Positions 34,901 to 44,700 of a stretch of 64,000 nucleotides of DNA are shown here, in pieces. Source of the DNA: Lentisphaerota bacterium (lineage in GTDB: Bacteria; Verrucomicrobiota; Lentisphaeria; Victivallales; Victivallaceae); assembly GCA_015061685.1 (NCBI GenBank), contig SUWD01000005.1:81818-145817 (forward strand), written 5' to 3'. Both the position numbers and the translations under genes were made by a program. The stretch's first letter is position 1, and each line of letters begins with the position of its first letter. Under the pieces are notes generated by a model, which did no database searches, was not told the origin of the DNA, and saw only the letters and a list, made by a program, of their open reading frames with translations.

Positions 34901-35937
34901 TCAACGTTGAGTCCGCCATCAACACTGAGACTGTTTCCGGCCTTGAAAATCTCTCCGCCATTGCCGTCGATAATCGTTTCATTGACTCCGCTGCCGATAA
35001 TATTGACGGAATCAGTAATGTATATCGCCCCGTTATCAAGAGTTATTTTACCGGCAACATCAAAAACGATCTCATCCTCACCGGCGGTATCATTGGCAAG
35101 TGCAATCGCTTCACGCAAACTGGTTTTTCCGTCATCGGGATCGGTACTGTCCTCAAGGGTATCAACAGTTATTGAGCTGAGATCATGAGAAAAAGAATCT
35201 GCATTTATTTCATCAGTGTCAACATGCCCTGCGGAATATTCCAGCTCCCAGTTGCCGGATATACCGGTAAGATCAGTACTTGCCGCCACATCCGCTCCGG
35301 AGGCACCGGAAATCAGATTGACCAGCTGTTTTCCGGCTCCGGAAGCTGCCGTATTGCAGCCGTACAGCAGAATATCGCCGTCTTCGGTCAGATGTTCACC
35401 GATATCCTGCCACGAAGCGGCATCAAAATTATCTGCGGCGATCCGCTCGCCATTGACCGAAATATATCCGTCATTACCATGAGTGACAAAATGGATCGCA
35501 CTGTACCGGGTATCGCTGCTGTCAAGGAAATCATTCAGCTCGTCCAGACCGGTACCGTTTTGGAGGATGAGAATTTCCTGATTGGGCTTCAAATTCTCAA
35601 TGATCGCCTCTTTTTCCGGCACACTGCCATTGATGACAACCAATTCTTTACCGGAAACGATCGGAATTTCCCCCCCGATCAAAGCATCGATCGCCGCATT
35701 GACATCGGCGATCTCCGCCGGATCATCATTAACTGCGGTGCTGTCTCCGGCATCGACGGGATTTTCCGGAGGGGCATTTTTCACGGCATCACGCTCCTGT
35801 TGAGCCTGCCGGTCGCTTTCATTTACATTGGCATTGGGATCCTGCTTGGCAGCTTCGGCGGCTTCAACGATCTCTGCCGCCGCGGCTGCTTCAAAAAGCA
35901 CGCGATCCTCAAGTTTGAAAAATTCAAAATCTTTCAT
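31972..35937 (-). CDS. Large exported adhesin-like protein: LEPR-type tag, DUF4347, beta-helix, MBG/YDG repeats
   Basis: This 1321-aa protein is the likely substrate of the operon's type I exporter. Its N-terminus has LEDRVLFEAAAA (residues 9-20), like the LEPR-XLL tag of planctomycete/Lentisphaerae surface proteins, and no Sec signal. Residues about 98-245 are DUF4347, with HFVTHGNDG (His153) and LYGCNTA (Cys194). A CSLREAI-like segment (DDGKTSLREAIALAND, about 268-284) opens a parallel beta-helix to about residue 620. MBG/YDG-type beta-sandwich repeats follow (KVYDGTALTND, SDKMYDGTTTATLTGA, YGSDVPVLTYTV) to about 1140. No RTX repeats are seen. It overlaps the next adaptor by 4 bases and follows tolC by 11. 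Confidence 0.85.
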   Translation of the reverse strand: MKDFEFFKLEDRVLFEAAAAAEIVEAAEAAKQDPNANVNESDRQAQQERDAVKNAPPENPVDAGDSTAVNDDPAEIADVNAAIDALIGGEIPIVSGKELVVINGSVPEKEAIIENLKPNQEILILQNGTGLDELNDFLDSSDTRYSAIHFVTHGNDGYISVNGERIAADNFDAASWQDIGEHLTEDGDILLYGCNTAASGAGKQLVNLISGASGADVAASTDLTGISGNWELEYSAGHVDTDEINADSFSHDLSSITVDTLEDSTDPDDGKTSLREAIALANDTAGEDEIVFDVAGKITLDNGAIYITDSVNIIGSGVNETIIDGNGGEIFKAGNSLSVDGGLNVDDLNLSFSNLTLQNGISATGDGGAIGIYNIGGDVNLTLENVSIIDCQAVNGGGISVFARDAVNLDVINSTIFGNKAVAGSEFADAGDGGAICIKCDIFNVNIVNSTIAGNQDSSTGGYTGGALFLNHFDSSQLNLFNSVVYGNSADAAGASDIYVSNPDPDTTPVSFRAIHSVYGNVTSGDAGETFDPTFKVNSQAGSSLTDIFGTTDPTSENGVVNVNNQGFAGYGGTLVGKDASGNYVYMNTADGSWTSEPVTVFSVDETGNSRTTAKDYLNVNEFFIGAVAGKVYLSVDPQDKTVEYDGNKHTAEVVYKTASGAVVNSAALPSGVTLTTGNITTDSKNVGIYNLNSVSTVIKSGTDDVSGKFDLVYDQTAKIEITPKALDITFTASDKMYDGTTTATLTGATITNKVTGDDLSLDYSGAASNFNDKDVANASKVIISGGLVLNGADNGNYSFNYNYETAAQITKRNVILTSGSAEKVYDGTALTNDTVNVTGDGFAAGEGAVYDVTGSQTNAGESANTFSYTLNGDTDIGNYDISTNNGTLKVAKREIVITVDPGQSITYGSDVPVLTYTVDNLVHGESLNGQLALDDPAYSSSNHLKAGDYTVTAGSVTDAANPNYLITNFNEAIFTVNKLVVKIDASVQDKTFDALDTAVITGAPVTNAVAGDNVAVDVSGAVAEFDDANAGNNKDVTISGGLELTGIDSGNYELVYDYTASGNIQAKDVTVIFETDAPYVYNGTDQSGTVHAYYTDINGNRVDVALDWDGKSFTEAGYYTVTAVIADSNYSTDNGTITLTMYAAGIGGEGSFEENTSIHAMQAELTANGTGNAVNVYTMNYAELVSGTMLDYGRGFAGEYRLLDPYSLTAENTAVSVDILRHNPMTIDAVVQESSIAGDFFAGEELFSSDAADTLIRVRGDAPVAPPESLYVENDADAEDLPWFADAVLTASLPDLAAMPEKSVSFKSDFEKLLDEVLLV

Positions 35938-35948
35938 GATTCAACTTC

Positions 35949-37640
35949 TCACTTGACATCTGCTTTTACCGTGGGATCAGCGGGGATTGCCGGAGCATCG
36001 GGATCAACAGCTTTTTTAACTTCTTCACTCTTGGGTTCTTCAGCTTTGGCAACGGCTTCAGCTTTGGCAGCGGCTTCAGCTTTGGCAGCGGCTTCAGCTT
36101 TGGCAGCGGCTTCGGCTTTGGCAGCGGCTTCGGCGGCTTCAAAATCAGCTTTGGCTTTTGCCAATTCTTCGGCGGCACGGGTACGCTCGTCGGCAAGTTT
36201 CTGCTTCAGATCGGCGACGGTGGTCTCATGGAGATTCTCAATACCCAGAGTATTCAACACCCGGTAGTAGGAGACATAGTAATTGCCGATGGAAAGGTAT
36301 CTTTCAATATCGGTCTCCGCCGTGGCAAGACGCATGTGAGCCAATTCCAGCTGGGACAATTCGCCGGAGATCCTGCCGCTTTCTTCGGCTCTGGAGAGGT
36401 GTTTGCGGTAAGCCTGGTTGATCTTAAGATCGATATTGAGCTGTTCACGGGTCGCCATCAGATTGGCATGGGCGATCCGCACCTGTGCCATGACCGCCAC
36501 CGCCTGAGCGTATGAACGGTACTCCTCGGCATCGACCTGGGCACTGTAAGCAAAATAACGGTGGAGCTGACGGGGGATCGTCAGAAGATTGTACGCCGCA
36601 CGGATACCAAGCTCGATCCAGCTGTTGTGATAGAGGAAGCTGTTGTTGCTGTTGGTAAAGTCAATGAACATCCGCACGTTGGGGAACATGGAAACGATGG
36701 TTTTGCGGCACTCAAGAACGTTGATGTGCTTCTGCATGTCGATTTCAAAGAGTTCCGGACGCTTCATCAGAGCGATCTGCTCCATCAATTCGATCTCCGG
36801 GAAGGTGAATTCAGGAATAACATCCAGAATCGTATCATCCACTTTGATTTCACTGTTGGGATAAAGACCGAGCAGTGAACGCAGCTCAACACAACTGTTT
36901 TCATAACTGCGGATGTAGTTGGTCAGACGTTTCTCCATCTCCACAAAACGTTTGGTCTCATCAAATGCCCGGAAAGGAGTGATCTCACCGGTTTCGCCCA
37001 TTTTCTCGATCAGCTGATAGCGGTTTTTGCAATCTTCAAGGAGCTGACGGGTAACTTTGATCGCTCTCTGGGCGGCGGCAACCTGAAAATATACCCGGAC
37101 GGTTTCCAGTACCAGATTCTGCTCGGCACGGCGGGTGTACTGCTGACGCAGAAGCATCCGGTCATGGGCCTGACAGGTGTTGAAAAATGCCAGACCGAAG
37201 TCAACCACGCTCAAAGCAAGGTCGATATTGAAGTAGTTGACCGTACGATCCTGACTCTGGGAGTAGGAATATGTACCCGGTCCGGGAGCTCCGTCGATCT
37301 GACGGCTGCTGGATGCCGGAGTGTTGTCACGATGGGTAAGGTTATTGGAAACATTCAACTCCGGAAGCATACCGAGAATTTCAAATGTCCGCATCTCTTT
37401 GGAAACTTTTTCCTCCAGACCGTAAACTTTCAAATCCAGGTTGTTCGCCCGTGCCATGGCAAAACACTCATTGAGGGTCAGGACTTTGCCCTCGGGAATA
37501 TTGGAAAATCGGGCCCGTTCAAAATGGGCAACTGCCTTGGCAAGACGCTCCTCCTGATATTCATCAAAGGATTTGCAGCCGGCAAGGAAAAGGATCCCGG
37601 CACCGATGACCGACAGAGTTAAAAGATTGCTGATTTTCAT
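35949..37640 (-). CDS. TolC-family outer-membrane efflux lipoprotein
   Basis: This 563-aa protein has a signal peptide with lipobox LFLAGC (Cys22). It has two TolC-like coiled-coil repeats: LTLNECFAMARANNLDLKV at about residue 53, and internal repeats with TVRVYFQVAAAQRAIKVTRQLLEDC and MAQVRIAHANLMATREQL. It would form the trimeric outer-membrane channel for the exporter. The C-terminus is odd: an Ala/Lys/Glu-rich stretch with five 18-base DNA repeats, then a Pro/Asp tail. It lies 47 bases downstream of the HlyD gene and 11 before the substrate gene. Confidence 0.9.
   Translation of the reverse strand: MKISNLLTLSVIGAGILFLAGCKSFDEYQEERLAKAVAHFERARFSNIPEGKVLTLNECFAMARANNLDLKVYGLEEKVSKEMRTFEILGMLPELNVSNNLTHRDNTPASSSRQIDGAPGPGTYSYSQSQDRTVNYFNIDLALSVVDFGLAFFNTCQAHDRMLLRQQYTRRAEQNLVLETVRVYFQVAAAQRAIKVTRQLLEDCKNRYQLIEKMGETGEITPFRAFDETKRFVEMEKRLTNYIRSYENSCVELRSLLGLYPNSEIKVDDTILDVIPEFTFPEIELMEQIALMKRPELFEIDMQKHINVLECRKTIVSMFPNVRMFIDFTNSNNSFLYHNSWIELGIRAAYNLLTIPRQLHRYFAYSAQVDAEEYRSYAQAVAVMAQVRIAHANLMATREQLNIDLKINQAYRKHLSRAEESGRISGELSQLELAHMRLATAETDIERYLSIGNYYVSYYRVLNTLGIENLHETTVADLKQKLADERTRAAEELAKAKADFEAAEAAAKAEAAAKAEAAAKAEAAAKAEAVAKAEEPKSEEVKKAVDPDAPAIPADPTVKADVK
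36038..36127. repeat. Five 18-bp repeats coding for an Ala-Lys-Ala-Glu-Ala-Ala track
   Basis: The unit CTTCAGCTTTGGCAGCGG occurs five times in tandem with one or two base changes. It codes for a helical AKAEAA repeat at the C-terminus of the TolC protein. Copy number is likely to vary between strains. Confidence 0.9.
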
Positions 37641-37687
37641 TTTTACGAAGACTCCTTATATTATTTAGTTTTTATGATCTCTGTTAT

Positions 37688-39019
37688 TTACGGCTCTCTG
37701 ATCGCCTCGTCAAGTGATTTGATCAGCGGGTGAATGACATATTCAAGGACACTGCGGGTACCGACTTTGATCTCTGCCTGCACCTCCATACCGGGGATAA
37801 GACGGAAATTATCATGCACATTACGCAATGAACCGCTCAAAGTGATCCGGGAACGGTAATAAGTTGGAGACTGCAATTCGCTCTCCTGGGTATTCTCCTG
37901 AAAGGTATCTTCGCTTATGGTACGGATGACACCATCCAGAGTACCGTGTTTCTGAAAGGGGAAAGCATTAAGTTTCACCCGGACAGAATCACCGACTTTG
38001 ACTCTGCCGATATCCTGAGCGGGGATCTTTGCTTCCAATTCGATTTCGCAGTTGATGGGGACAAGGGTGATCAATGCCTCCGCTTCCCGCACCGCTGAAC
38101 CTACCGGGAAGTTGGCGATCTCATGGACGATAGCATCGCAGGGAGCCCGCAACTGGATATATTCATTGAGCTGCAGCACCTTATCCAAACTCTTTTTGAT
38201 GGTATTCATGGATTGTTCGGCACCGACGAGATTTTCGGCGATATCCTTTCTCCATTCGCTGATGAAAGTATTTTTTTCAGCATTGGCGGCAGAACGCAGA
38301 TGGGAACTCTCGCTGATAGTCCTCTCCAATTCGATTATCGCCTGTTCCTGCCGCAAATATGCCTGACGGTACTCATCCAGCCGGACATCCATACCGGCAC
38401 CGGTGGCGATCAAACCTTCTTCCCGTTTGACCTGTTTCATACACAATTCAAGGAGCTGTTTCTGATTCTCCAGAAGCTTTTTATCCTCTTTGATTTTGAT
38501 ATCGATTTTTACGATCGCCTCATCCAGAGAGAGAATTTTTTCCCGGTAGTAATCCTGACGCCGGTTGTAAATTTCCAGCTGCCGTTTCTCATCCTGATTG
38601 TGAACTTCCGGCTTGTATTTTTTATTCTCATATTCAGCCAGCCATCTCTCATACTGTGCTTTGGAGCTGGAATACTCACTGGTAAGACGCTCCTCCTCCG
38701 CCTGATTGATCGCCGGGTCAAAGGTCATGAGCAGCTGCCCCTCTTTGACAACCTCACCGACTTTGACATCAATGGATTTGATAACGGTACGGTCAAGCGG
38801 TTTCATCACGATATTCTGATTGACTGAAACCAGTTTTCCGGTACCGTTGACGATCACATCGACCTTGCAGAAGTAGGAGGCAACCAGAGAACCGACAAAA
38901 AATACAATACCGATCCATACCCCAAGCCTGGCGGCAAAGGGCAAGGGACGCATGGCTATTTCCACAGCATCCGGCTGGAAGTCCACCGCTACACTGTTGA
39001 GTTTTTTCTTACTGCTCAC
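37688..39019 (-). CDS. HlyD-family type I secretion periplasmic adaptor
   Basis: This 443-aa protein is the canonical fusion protein for the ABC exporter. It has one membrane helix (about 31-50), a first barrel segment IVMKPLDRTVIKSIDVKVGEVVKEGQLLMTFDP, a long coiled-coil hairpin (about 105-270), then LRAPCDAIVHEIANFPVGSAV and the beta-barrel IEAKIPAQDIGRVKVGDSVRVKLNAFP-like region. It overlaps the ABC gene by 4 bases, so the pair is translationally coupled. Confidence 0.93.
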   Translation of the reverse strand: MSSKKKLNSVAVDFQPDAVEIAMRPLPFAARLGVWIGIVFFVGSLVASYFCKVDVIVNGTGKLVSVNQNIVMKPLDRTVIKSIDVKVGEVVKEGQLLMTFDPAINQAEEERLTSEYSSSKAQYERWLAEYENKKYKPEVHNQDEKRQLEIYNRRQDYYREKILSLDEAIVKIDIKIKEDKKLLENQKQLLELCMKQVKREEGLIATGAGMDVRLDEYRQAYLRQEQAIIELERTISESSHLRSAANAEKNTFISEWRKDIAENLVGAEQSMNTIKKSLDKVLQLNEYIQLRAPCDAIVHEIANFPVGSAVREAEALITLVPINCEIELEAKIPAQDIGRVKVGDSVRVKLNAFPFQKHGTLDGVIRTISEDTFQENTQESELQSPTYYRSRITLSGSLRNVHDNFRLIPGMEVQAEIKVGTRSVLEYVIHPLIKSLDEAIREP

Positions 39020-41568
39020 CGGTTCATATTCCTTTCCATCTGCTGACTCCAGAAGTCTTTATAAACCCCCGGCCGGCTCAGCAACTCACGGTGCGGAGCA
39101 AAATCAGCAAGTTCACCTTTATTCAAAACAATGGTCTTATCCGCACCGCTGACAATCGAAAGCCGGTGGGAGATGATCAAAACCGTCCTGCCCGAAGCAA
39201 TGCGGGGCAAATTCTCCTGAATGACATTTTCACTCTCCGGGTCAAGGGCACTGGTCGCTTCGTCAAAGATCAATATCCGGGGATTGGTCAGCAAGGCACG
39301 GGCGATCGCCAGACGCTGTTTCTGACCTCCGGAAAGGTTGGAGGCATTTTCCTCCAGCATGGTATCGTAACCTTTGGGGAGGTTCTGGACAAATTCATCC
39401 GCTCCGGCGAGCCGGGTAACGGCGATGATCTCATCAAGCGTGGCGTGGCGTTTGGTCAAACTCAAATTCTCCCGCACCGTACCGCTGAAAAAGTAGTTCT
39501 CCTGCAGAACCACTCCGATACTGTTGCGTAAATGCACCTTGTCGATCTCCCGGATGTCGATCCCGTCGATCTTGACCAGACCGCTCATCACCGGATACAA
39601 TCCCTGCAGAAGTTTGGTCAATGTGGTTTTTCCCGATCCGGAACGGCCGACAATACCGATAATCTGTCCCGGTTCAATGGTGAAAGAAAGATCACGGATG
39701 ATCATCGGCCCGTCGGCAATGTAACGGAAATTGACATGCTCAAAGGAGATCTGACCGCGGAAAGGATTACGGACACCGCCGCCGGCATGTTCGGGCCGGG
39801 TATTCATCACGTTACCGAGCATCTGGATGGAAATCGATATCTGCTGATACTCGTGAACCAGACTCACCAGTTTGACCAGCGGTCCGGTAACTCTGCCTGA
39901 AATCATCTGAAAAGCGATCAATGCTCCCACGGTCATGGTACCGTCAAAAACCGACATGGTTCCCAGACCGATAACGCAGACATTCATCATCATTTCCAGA
40001 TATTGGCTCAAAGTTTTGGCGGTAATGGAGATCTTGCCCACCCGGAAATAAGCATTGACCGTGAAAGCGGTCGTATCAGCCCATGCTTCTTTCTGAACCG
40101 GCTCAAGGGAGAGACTTTTTACCGTACGCATACCCTGGATAGATTCAACAAGCATACTCTGCCGTTTACCCTCGGCAGCATACAAATCCTGCAGTCTTCT
40201 CTGGAACGGTTTGATCAGCACTCCGATAACCGCCGCCATTCCCAGAGCAAATGCCAGCACCACACAGGTGAGTTTCACACTGTACATCAAAAGGAACGGT
40301 ACGAAAATGAACAAACTGGTCAATTCAAGGATCGAGAAAAACAGACTGCCGGAGAGAAAGCCCCGGATCTTCTCGGTCTGCTGCATGTGCTTGAGCAATA
40401 CCCCGGAAGGAACCCGGTCAAAAAAGTCGATCGGCAGTTTCATAAGTTTGTCAAAAACTTTGGTCGCCGTGGAAATATCGATCTTATTCGTCCCGAAAAG
40501 CAGCAGATATCCCCGCAAATACTCCATGATACCGTTGAAAATCAATATGGCACAGATCGCAACGATCAAAACTTTCAATGTATTGTAACTCTGACTGACC
40601 AGAACTTTGTCCACAATGATCTGAAAAAAGAGCGGCATCACCAGTGCGACCACGTTGATCATCAGCACCGCAAAAGCAATATGACTGAAAACCCCTTTGA
40701 GTTTGATAAATTCCGGCACAAACCAGAGCAGACCGAATGGCCGCTCCTCGTCAAACATGCGGTAAACCCTCTTGATCATAAAACCGTAACCGGAACAGAT
40801 CTCCCGGTACTGCTCCTTATCCCAGAGCAGAAATCTCTCTCCCGGCGGAGGTGGAGGCGAATTGGGGTCGATCACAGCGATCTGACCGCCGTTTTCCGTT
40901 TCCCGGAAACCGCAGATGATGACATGCTTGCCATCTTTTCTGACAGCGATGCAGGGGTAGGCTTTGCCCATACCGGAAAAAGCTTTCCACGCCATTTTTG
41001 TCCGGGCGATCTTAAGATGATTGTCATTACCGATACGGATAAGCTGACGGGGAGACAACTCATCCGTGGAAACAGCGTAGTCGTGCATTATCCGGCGGCA
41101 ATTGAGATTGAGCCGGTGGTGATTGGCGACAGTGACCAGACAAAATACCGAGGAGTGACGGCGGGAATCAAAATCCCGCAGGTTGGAAAAGGTGATCAAA
41201 GTTCCTTCGGCGATCTGGAAGAACTGATCTTTGGGCAGAACCACCGTATTTCCCGCCCCGTTGGCCCCTCTGGGATTGTAAAGACCGATCTTATCTCCGG
41301 CAAGCTGGGCAAGATTGACGATAACCACATATTCATTATTTTTCAACAGGGCAAGAGCAGGCCCGTTGAGTTCCTTAAGCTCGGAGATCTGCACTTTATT
41401 CGGCTGATACTCCATAGCATCACCGACCGCAAGCAGAGCGGCAATGGAATCCCGGTCATAGAGAGAAAGCATATCCGGGGTGACGATCCCATCCCAATCC
41501 GGATTGAGATGCACCCTTTTAAGCAATTCTTTCAAGCAGTCAAGACCGCTGCGACGTACCGTATCCAT
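39016..41568 (-). CDS. Type I secretion ABC transporter with two degenerate C39-like domains
   Basis: This 850-aa exporter has an N-terminal region with two tandem C39-peptidase-like folds. The first is at about 1-130 (LNGPALALLKNNEYVVIVNLA). The second is at about 140-265 (YPCIAVRKDGKHVIICGF and AVIDPN, keeping His215 and Asp234). The catalytic Cys motif is absent in both, so they are probably non-proteolytic C39-like domains that bind substrate, as in HlyB/LssB. Then follow six transmembrane helices (about 285-560) and an ATPase with Walker A GRSGSGKTT, signature NLSGGQKQRLAIARALL, Walker B ILIFDEATSALD and the switch His in ISHRLS. It is the first gene of the operon, with its own promoter. 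Confidence 0.93.
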   Translation of the reverse strand: MDTVRRSGLDCLKELLKRVHLNPDWDGIVTPDMLSLYDRDSIAALLAVGDAMEYQPNKVQISELKELNGPALALLKNNEYVVIVNLAQLAGDKIGLYNPRGANGAGNTVVLPKDQFFQIAEGTLITFSNLRDFDSRRHSSVFCLVTVANHHRLNLNCRRIMHDYAVSTDELSPRQLIRIGNDNHLKIARTKMAWKAFSGMGKAYPCIAVRKDGKHVIICGFRETENGGQIAVIDPNSPPPPPGERFLLWDKEQYREICSGYGFMIKRVYRMFDEERPFGLLWFVPEFIKLKGVFSHIAFAVLMINVVALVMPLFFQIIVDKVLVSQSYNTLKVLIVAICAILIFNGIMEYLRGYLLLFGTNKIDISTATKVFDKLMKLPIDFFDRVPSGVLLKHMQQTEKIRGFLSGSLFFSILELTSLFIFVPFLLMYSVKLTCVVLAFALGMAAVIGVLIKPFQRRLQDLYAAEGKRQSMLVESIQGMRTVKSLSLEPVQKEAWADTTAFTVNAYFRVGKISITAKTLSQYLEMMMNVCVIGLGTMSVFDGTMTVGALIAFQMISGRVTGPLVKLVSLVHEYQQISISIQMLGNVMNTRPEHAGGGVRNPFRGQISFEHVNFRYIADGPMIIRDLSFTIEPGQIIGIVGRSGSGKTTLTKLLQGLYPVMSGLVKIDGIDIREIDKVHLRNSIGVVLQENYFFSGTVRENLSLTKRHATLDEIIAVTRLAGADEFVQNLPKGYDTMLEENASNLSGGQKQRLAIARALLTNPRILIFDEATSALDPESENVIQENLPRIASGRTVLIISHRLSIVSGADKTIVLNKGELADFAPHRELLSRPGVYKDFWSQQMERNMNR

Positions 41569-41604
41569 TTGATTCCCGTTGTCTTTATATAATTAATCGC
41601 GTGT

Positions 41605-41633
41605 AATATACCACCAACGTAAGTCTTTTTCAA
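41605..41633 (-). promoter_or_regulatory. Promoter of the secretion operon
   Basis: On the minus strand TTGAAA (41628-41633) and TATATT (41605-41610) are separated by 17 bases, with the start near 41598. It lies between the dnaE terminator and the ABC gene. Confidence 0.75.
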
Positions 41634-41643
41634 GGGAAATGGA

Positions 41644-41687
41644 CAAAAAAATGCCGTTTCACCGTCAATATCACGGCAAAACGGCAT
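41644..41687 (-). terminator. Rho-independent terminator of the dnaE transcript
   Basis: ATGCCGTTT and AAACGGCAT (41651-41659 and 41679-41687) form the outer stem, with an inner CCGT/ACGG pairing. A run of six T follows on the minus strand. Confidence 0.88.
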
Positions 41688-41709
41688 AAAAACTGCCATT
41701 TTACAACTG

Positions 41710-44700
41710 TCAACTGTCGCTTTTTTCAGCAGCAGCCGGCTTGCTCCACACTCTCGGCGGAGGGGCGACCTCTCTGGTCTTTATCCGGTAATTTTTTTCA
41801 CCGAAAAGTTTTTCACATTTGCGGAGCATGTCCATATCCAATGCGATCGGTTTCAAACGGGATTCCACAAATACGGTTTCCCGGTCACTGACGATGCACA
41901 ACACCAGTTTTACTCCTTTGGGAACTTCGCGGGCCCGGCAGAGAGAAGCAAGATCTTTTAAAGCTCCCGGCTTCAAATCTTTCTCGTAAATGTGCAGATA
42001 AAATTCCTCGGTATAAAGCTCCACCGCCTGATCGAGCAGGCTGAGTTTCTCCACCACCAGTCTCGGACGATCACCCTCATCATTGCGTCTGGCAGTAACT
42101 TCCAGAATGACTTCCGTACCGGCAGATAATTCAATACCCCGTTCTTTTATCGCATTGAGTGTACGCTCATAAATCATCAGTTCACAGCTGGATTCCAAAT
42201 CCTCCAACAGCATGATGCCGAAAGGCTTCTGAGTCTTTTTACTGACTTTGACCGTGTAACTGCCGACCATACCCGCCAAGCGTAAAGAGACGCTGTCGGA
42301 GAGATTCTTAAGCATGGATTCATTGAGGGTATCAAGCGTTTTTAATGGAGAGGCAAAAGTTTTCAAAATATGAGCTTTAGGCTCAAGCGGATGCCCGGAA
42401 ACATAAAATCCCAGCAATTCTTTCTCGCTTTTGAGCAGATCCTGCCACTCAAATTCCGGAATATCCGGGATGGGAACAGCTTCCATGCCGCTGTCATCAT
42501 CCGAACCAAGCAGATCAAAAAGCGAACCCTGACCGCTGGCTTTATCCTTTGCCTGCTGAATGGCATAGGCCATCATAGGTTCTGCAACTGCAAGGATTTG
42601 CGACCGGCGTAATCCCAGAGAGTCAAAGGCTCCCGCCCGGGTGAGAAATTCCAGCATTCTGGAGTTGATCTCGGTACCGCAACGCTCGCAGAAATCCAGA
42701 AAACTGGTAAATGGTCCATCCGCCTGACGGCTGGCAATGATCTTGCTCGCCGCCGCTTCGCCGCAGCCTTTGATCGCTCCCAGACCGAAACGTATCCTGC
42801 CCTTGTCCACTGAAAAGAGAATATTGCTGCTGTTGACATCCGGCGGCAGGATTTCGATGCCCATTTCCCGGCACTCATTGATGAAAAATGCCAGTTTTTC
42901 GGCATTTTCGATTTCCCCGGTAAGCACCGCCGCCATAAATTCGACCGGATAATTAGCTTTGAGAAAAGCAGTCTGATAGGAGACAACTCCGTATGCCGCA
43001 GAGTGGGATTTATTGAATCCGTATCCGGCAAAGATCTTGATTTTTTCCCAGATCTTGTCTGCCAGATCCGGATCGATATCACTTGCCTCTTTACAGCCGG
43101 CGATGAATTTCTCCCGCTGCTGTTTCATCACATCCTCTTTTTTCTTACCGATGGCACGCCGCAGAATATCCGCTCCGCCCAGACTGAATCCGGCAAGTGC
43201 CTGCACCACCTGCATGATCTGCTCCTGATAAACCATGATCCCGTAAGTCTCTTTCAGGATCGGTTCCATTTTCGGATGGTCATAGATGGTGACTTCCTCA
43301 TTTTTCTTACGGGCAATATACTGCGGGATGAACTGCATCGGCCCCGGACGGTAAAGAGCAACCAGAGCGATAATGTGTTCGATAGTTTCCACGCCGAGGT
43401 TGCGGCAGAGATCCTGCATACCGCCGGATTCCAGCTGGAACACCCCGACAGTATCACCTTTCTGGAGCATGGCGTAAGTATTTGGGTCATCCAGCGGCAG
43501 TTTGGAGAGATTTATATCCACACCATGCTGCTCTTTGATCATATCCAGAGCATTGCGGATGATGGTCAAGGTACGCAAGCCCAGGAAGTCCATTTTGAGC
43601 AAGCCCAGATTTTCGCAGGGTTCTTTGGGGTACTGCACGACCATATCTCCGGTGGCACTGCGGGAGAGCGGAACCAGATTATCCAGTCTCTGGTCTCCGA
43701 TAATAACTCCGGCGGCATGGACACCTGCCTGACGGTTCAATCCCTCAAGGATCCTGGCAAAACCGAATACCTTTGCCACTCTGGGGTCATTATCGATCAG
43801 ATCGGCAATATCTTTGGATTGAGCGATCGCCTTGGGGATGGTCATTTTCAGGTCTTCAGGGATCATTTTGGTAAGTTTGTTGCCCTCATCGAAAGAGAAG
43901 TTCAGCACCCGGGCGACATCTTTGACCACAGCTTTTGCCTTAAGCTGACCGTAAGTACAAATCTGGGCGACGTTGTCAAATCCGTACTTCTGCCGGACAT
44001 ATTCGATAACTTCGCCCCGCCGTTTTTCACAGAAGTCAATATCAAAGTCAGGAGGACTGACCCGTTCCGGATTGAGAAAACGCTCAAAAAGCAATTCATA
44101 ACGCAACGGGTCGATGTCAGTAATCAGCATCAGATACGCAACTACACTTCCGGCACCCGAACCACGGCCGGGACCCACCGGAATACCATGCTCCTTGCCC
44201 CAGCGGATAAAGTCGGAAACCACCATGAAATAACTGCAGAATCCGGTCTTTTCGATCACATTCAACTCATAATTGAGACGATCCATGATCTGCTGCTGTT
44301 TTTCAGTCAATTCCATACCTTCGGTGTAGGTGAAGTCATAACGCATCTGCATATTGGAACAGCACACGTCAAAAAGCACCTTGCGGTCGGCTTCCTTGCC
44401 GTCGGGCATATAAAAGACCGGGTAATGGTTGGTTTTGTAGTCAAACTGTACCGGATCGGCAGCACAGCGGTCGCAGATCAGTTTGGTATTGCTCAAAGCA
44501 TCGGGAACATCTTTGAAAAGTTCCGCCATCTCCTCCGGGGATTTGAAATAAAATTCCCGGGTCGGGAAACGGAAGTGCCGGTCATTGGCAAGTTTGTCTC
44601 CGGTCTGGATGCAGAGCATGATTTCATGTGCTTCGGCATCCTCTTTTTTCATGTAATGCACGTCATTGGTGGCAACCAGCTGCAGATTGCGGCGGCGGGC

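Noticed and set aside
40003..41592. 529-aa frame opposite the ABC exporter gene
   Set aside because: The opposite strand encodes intact ABC motifs; this frame has none.
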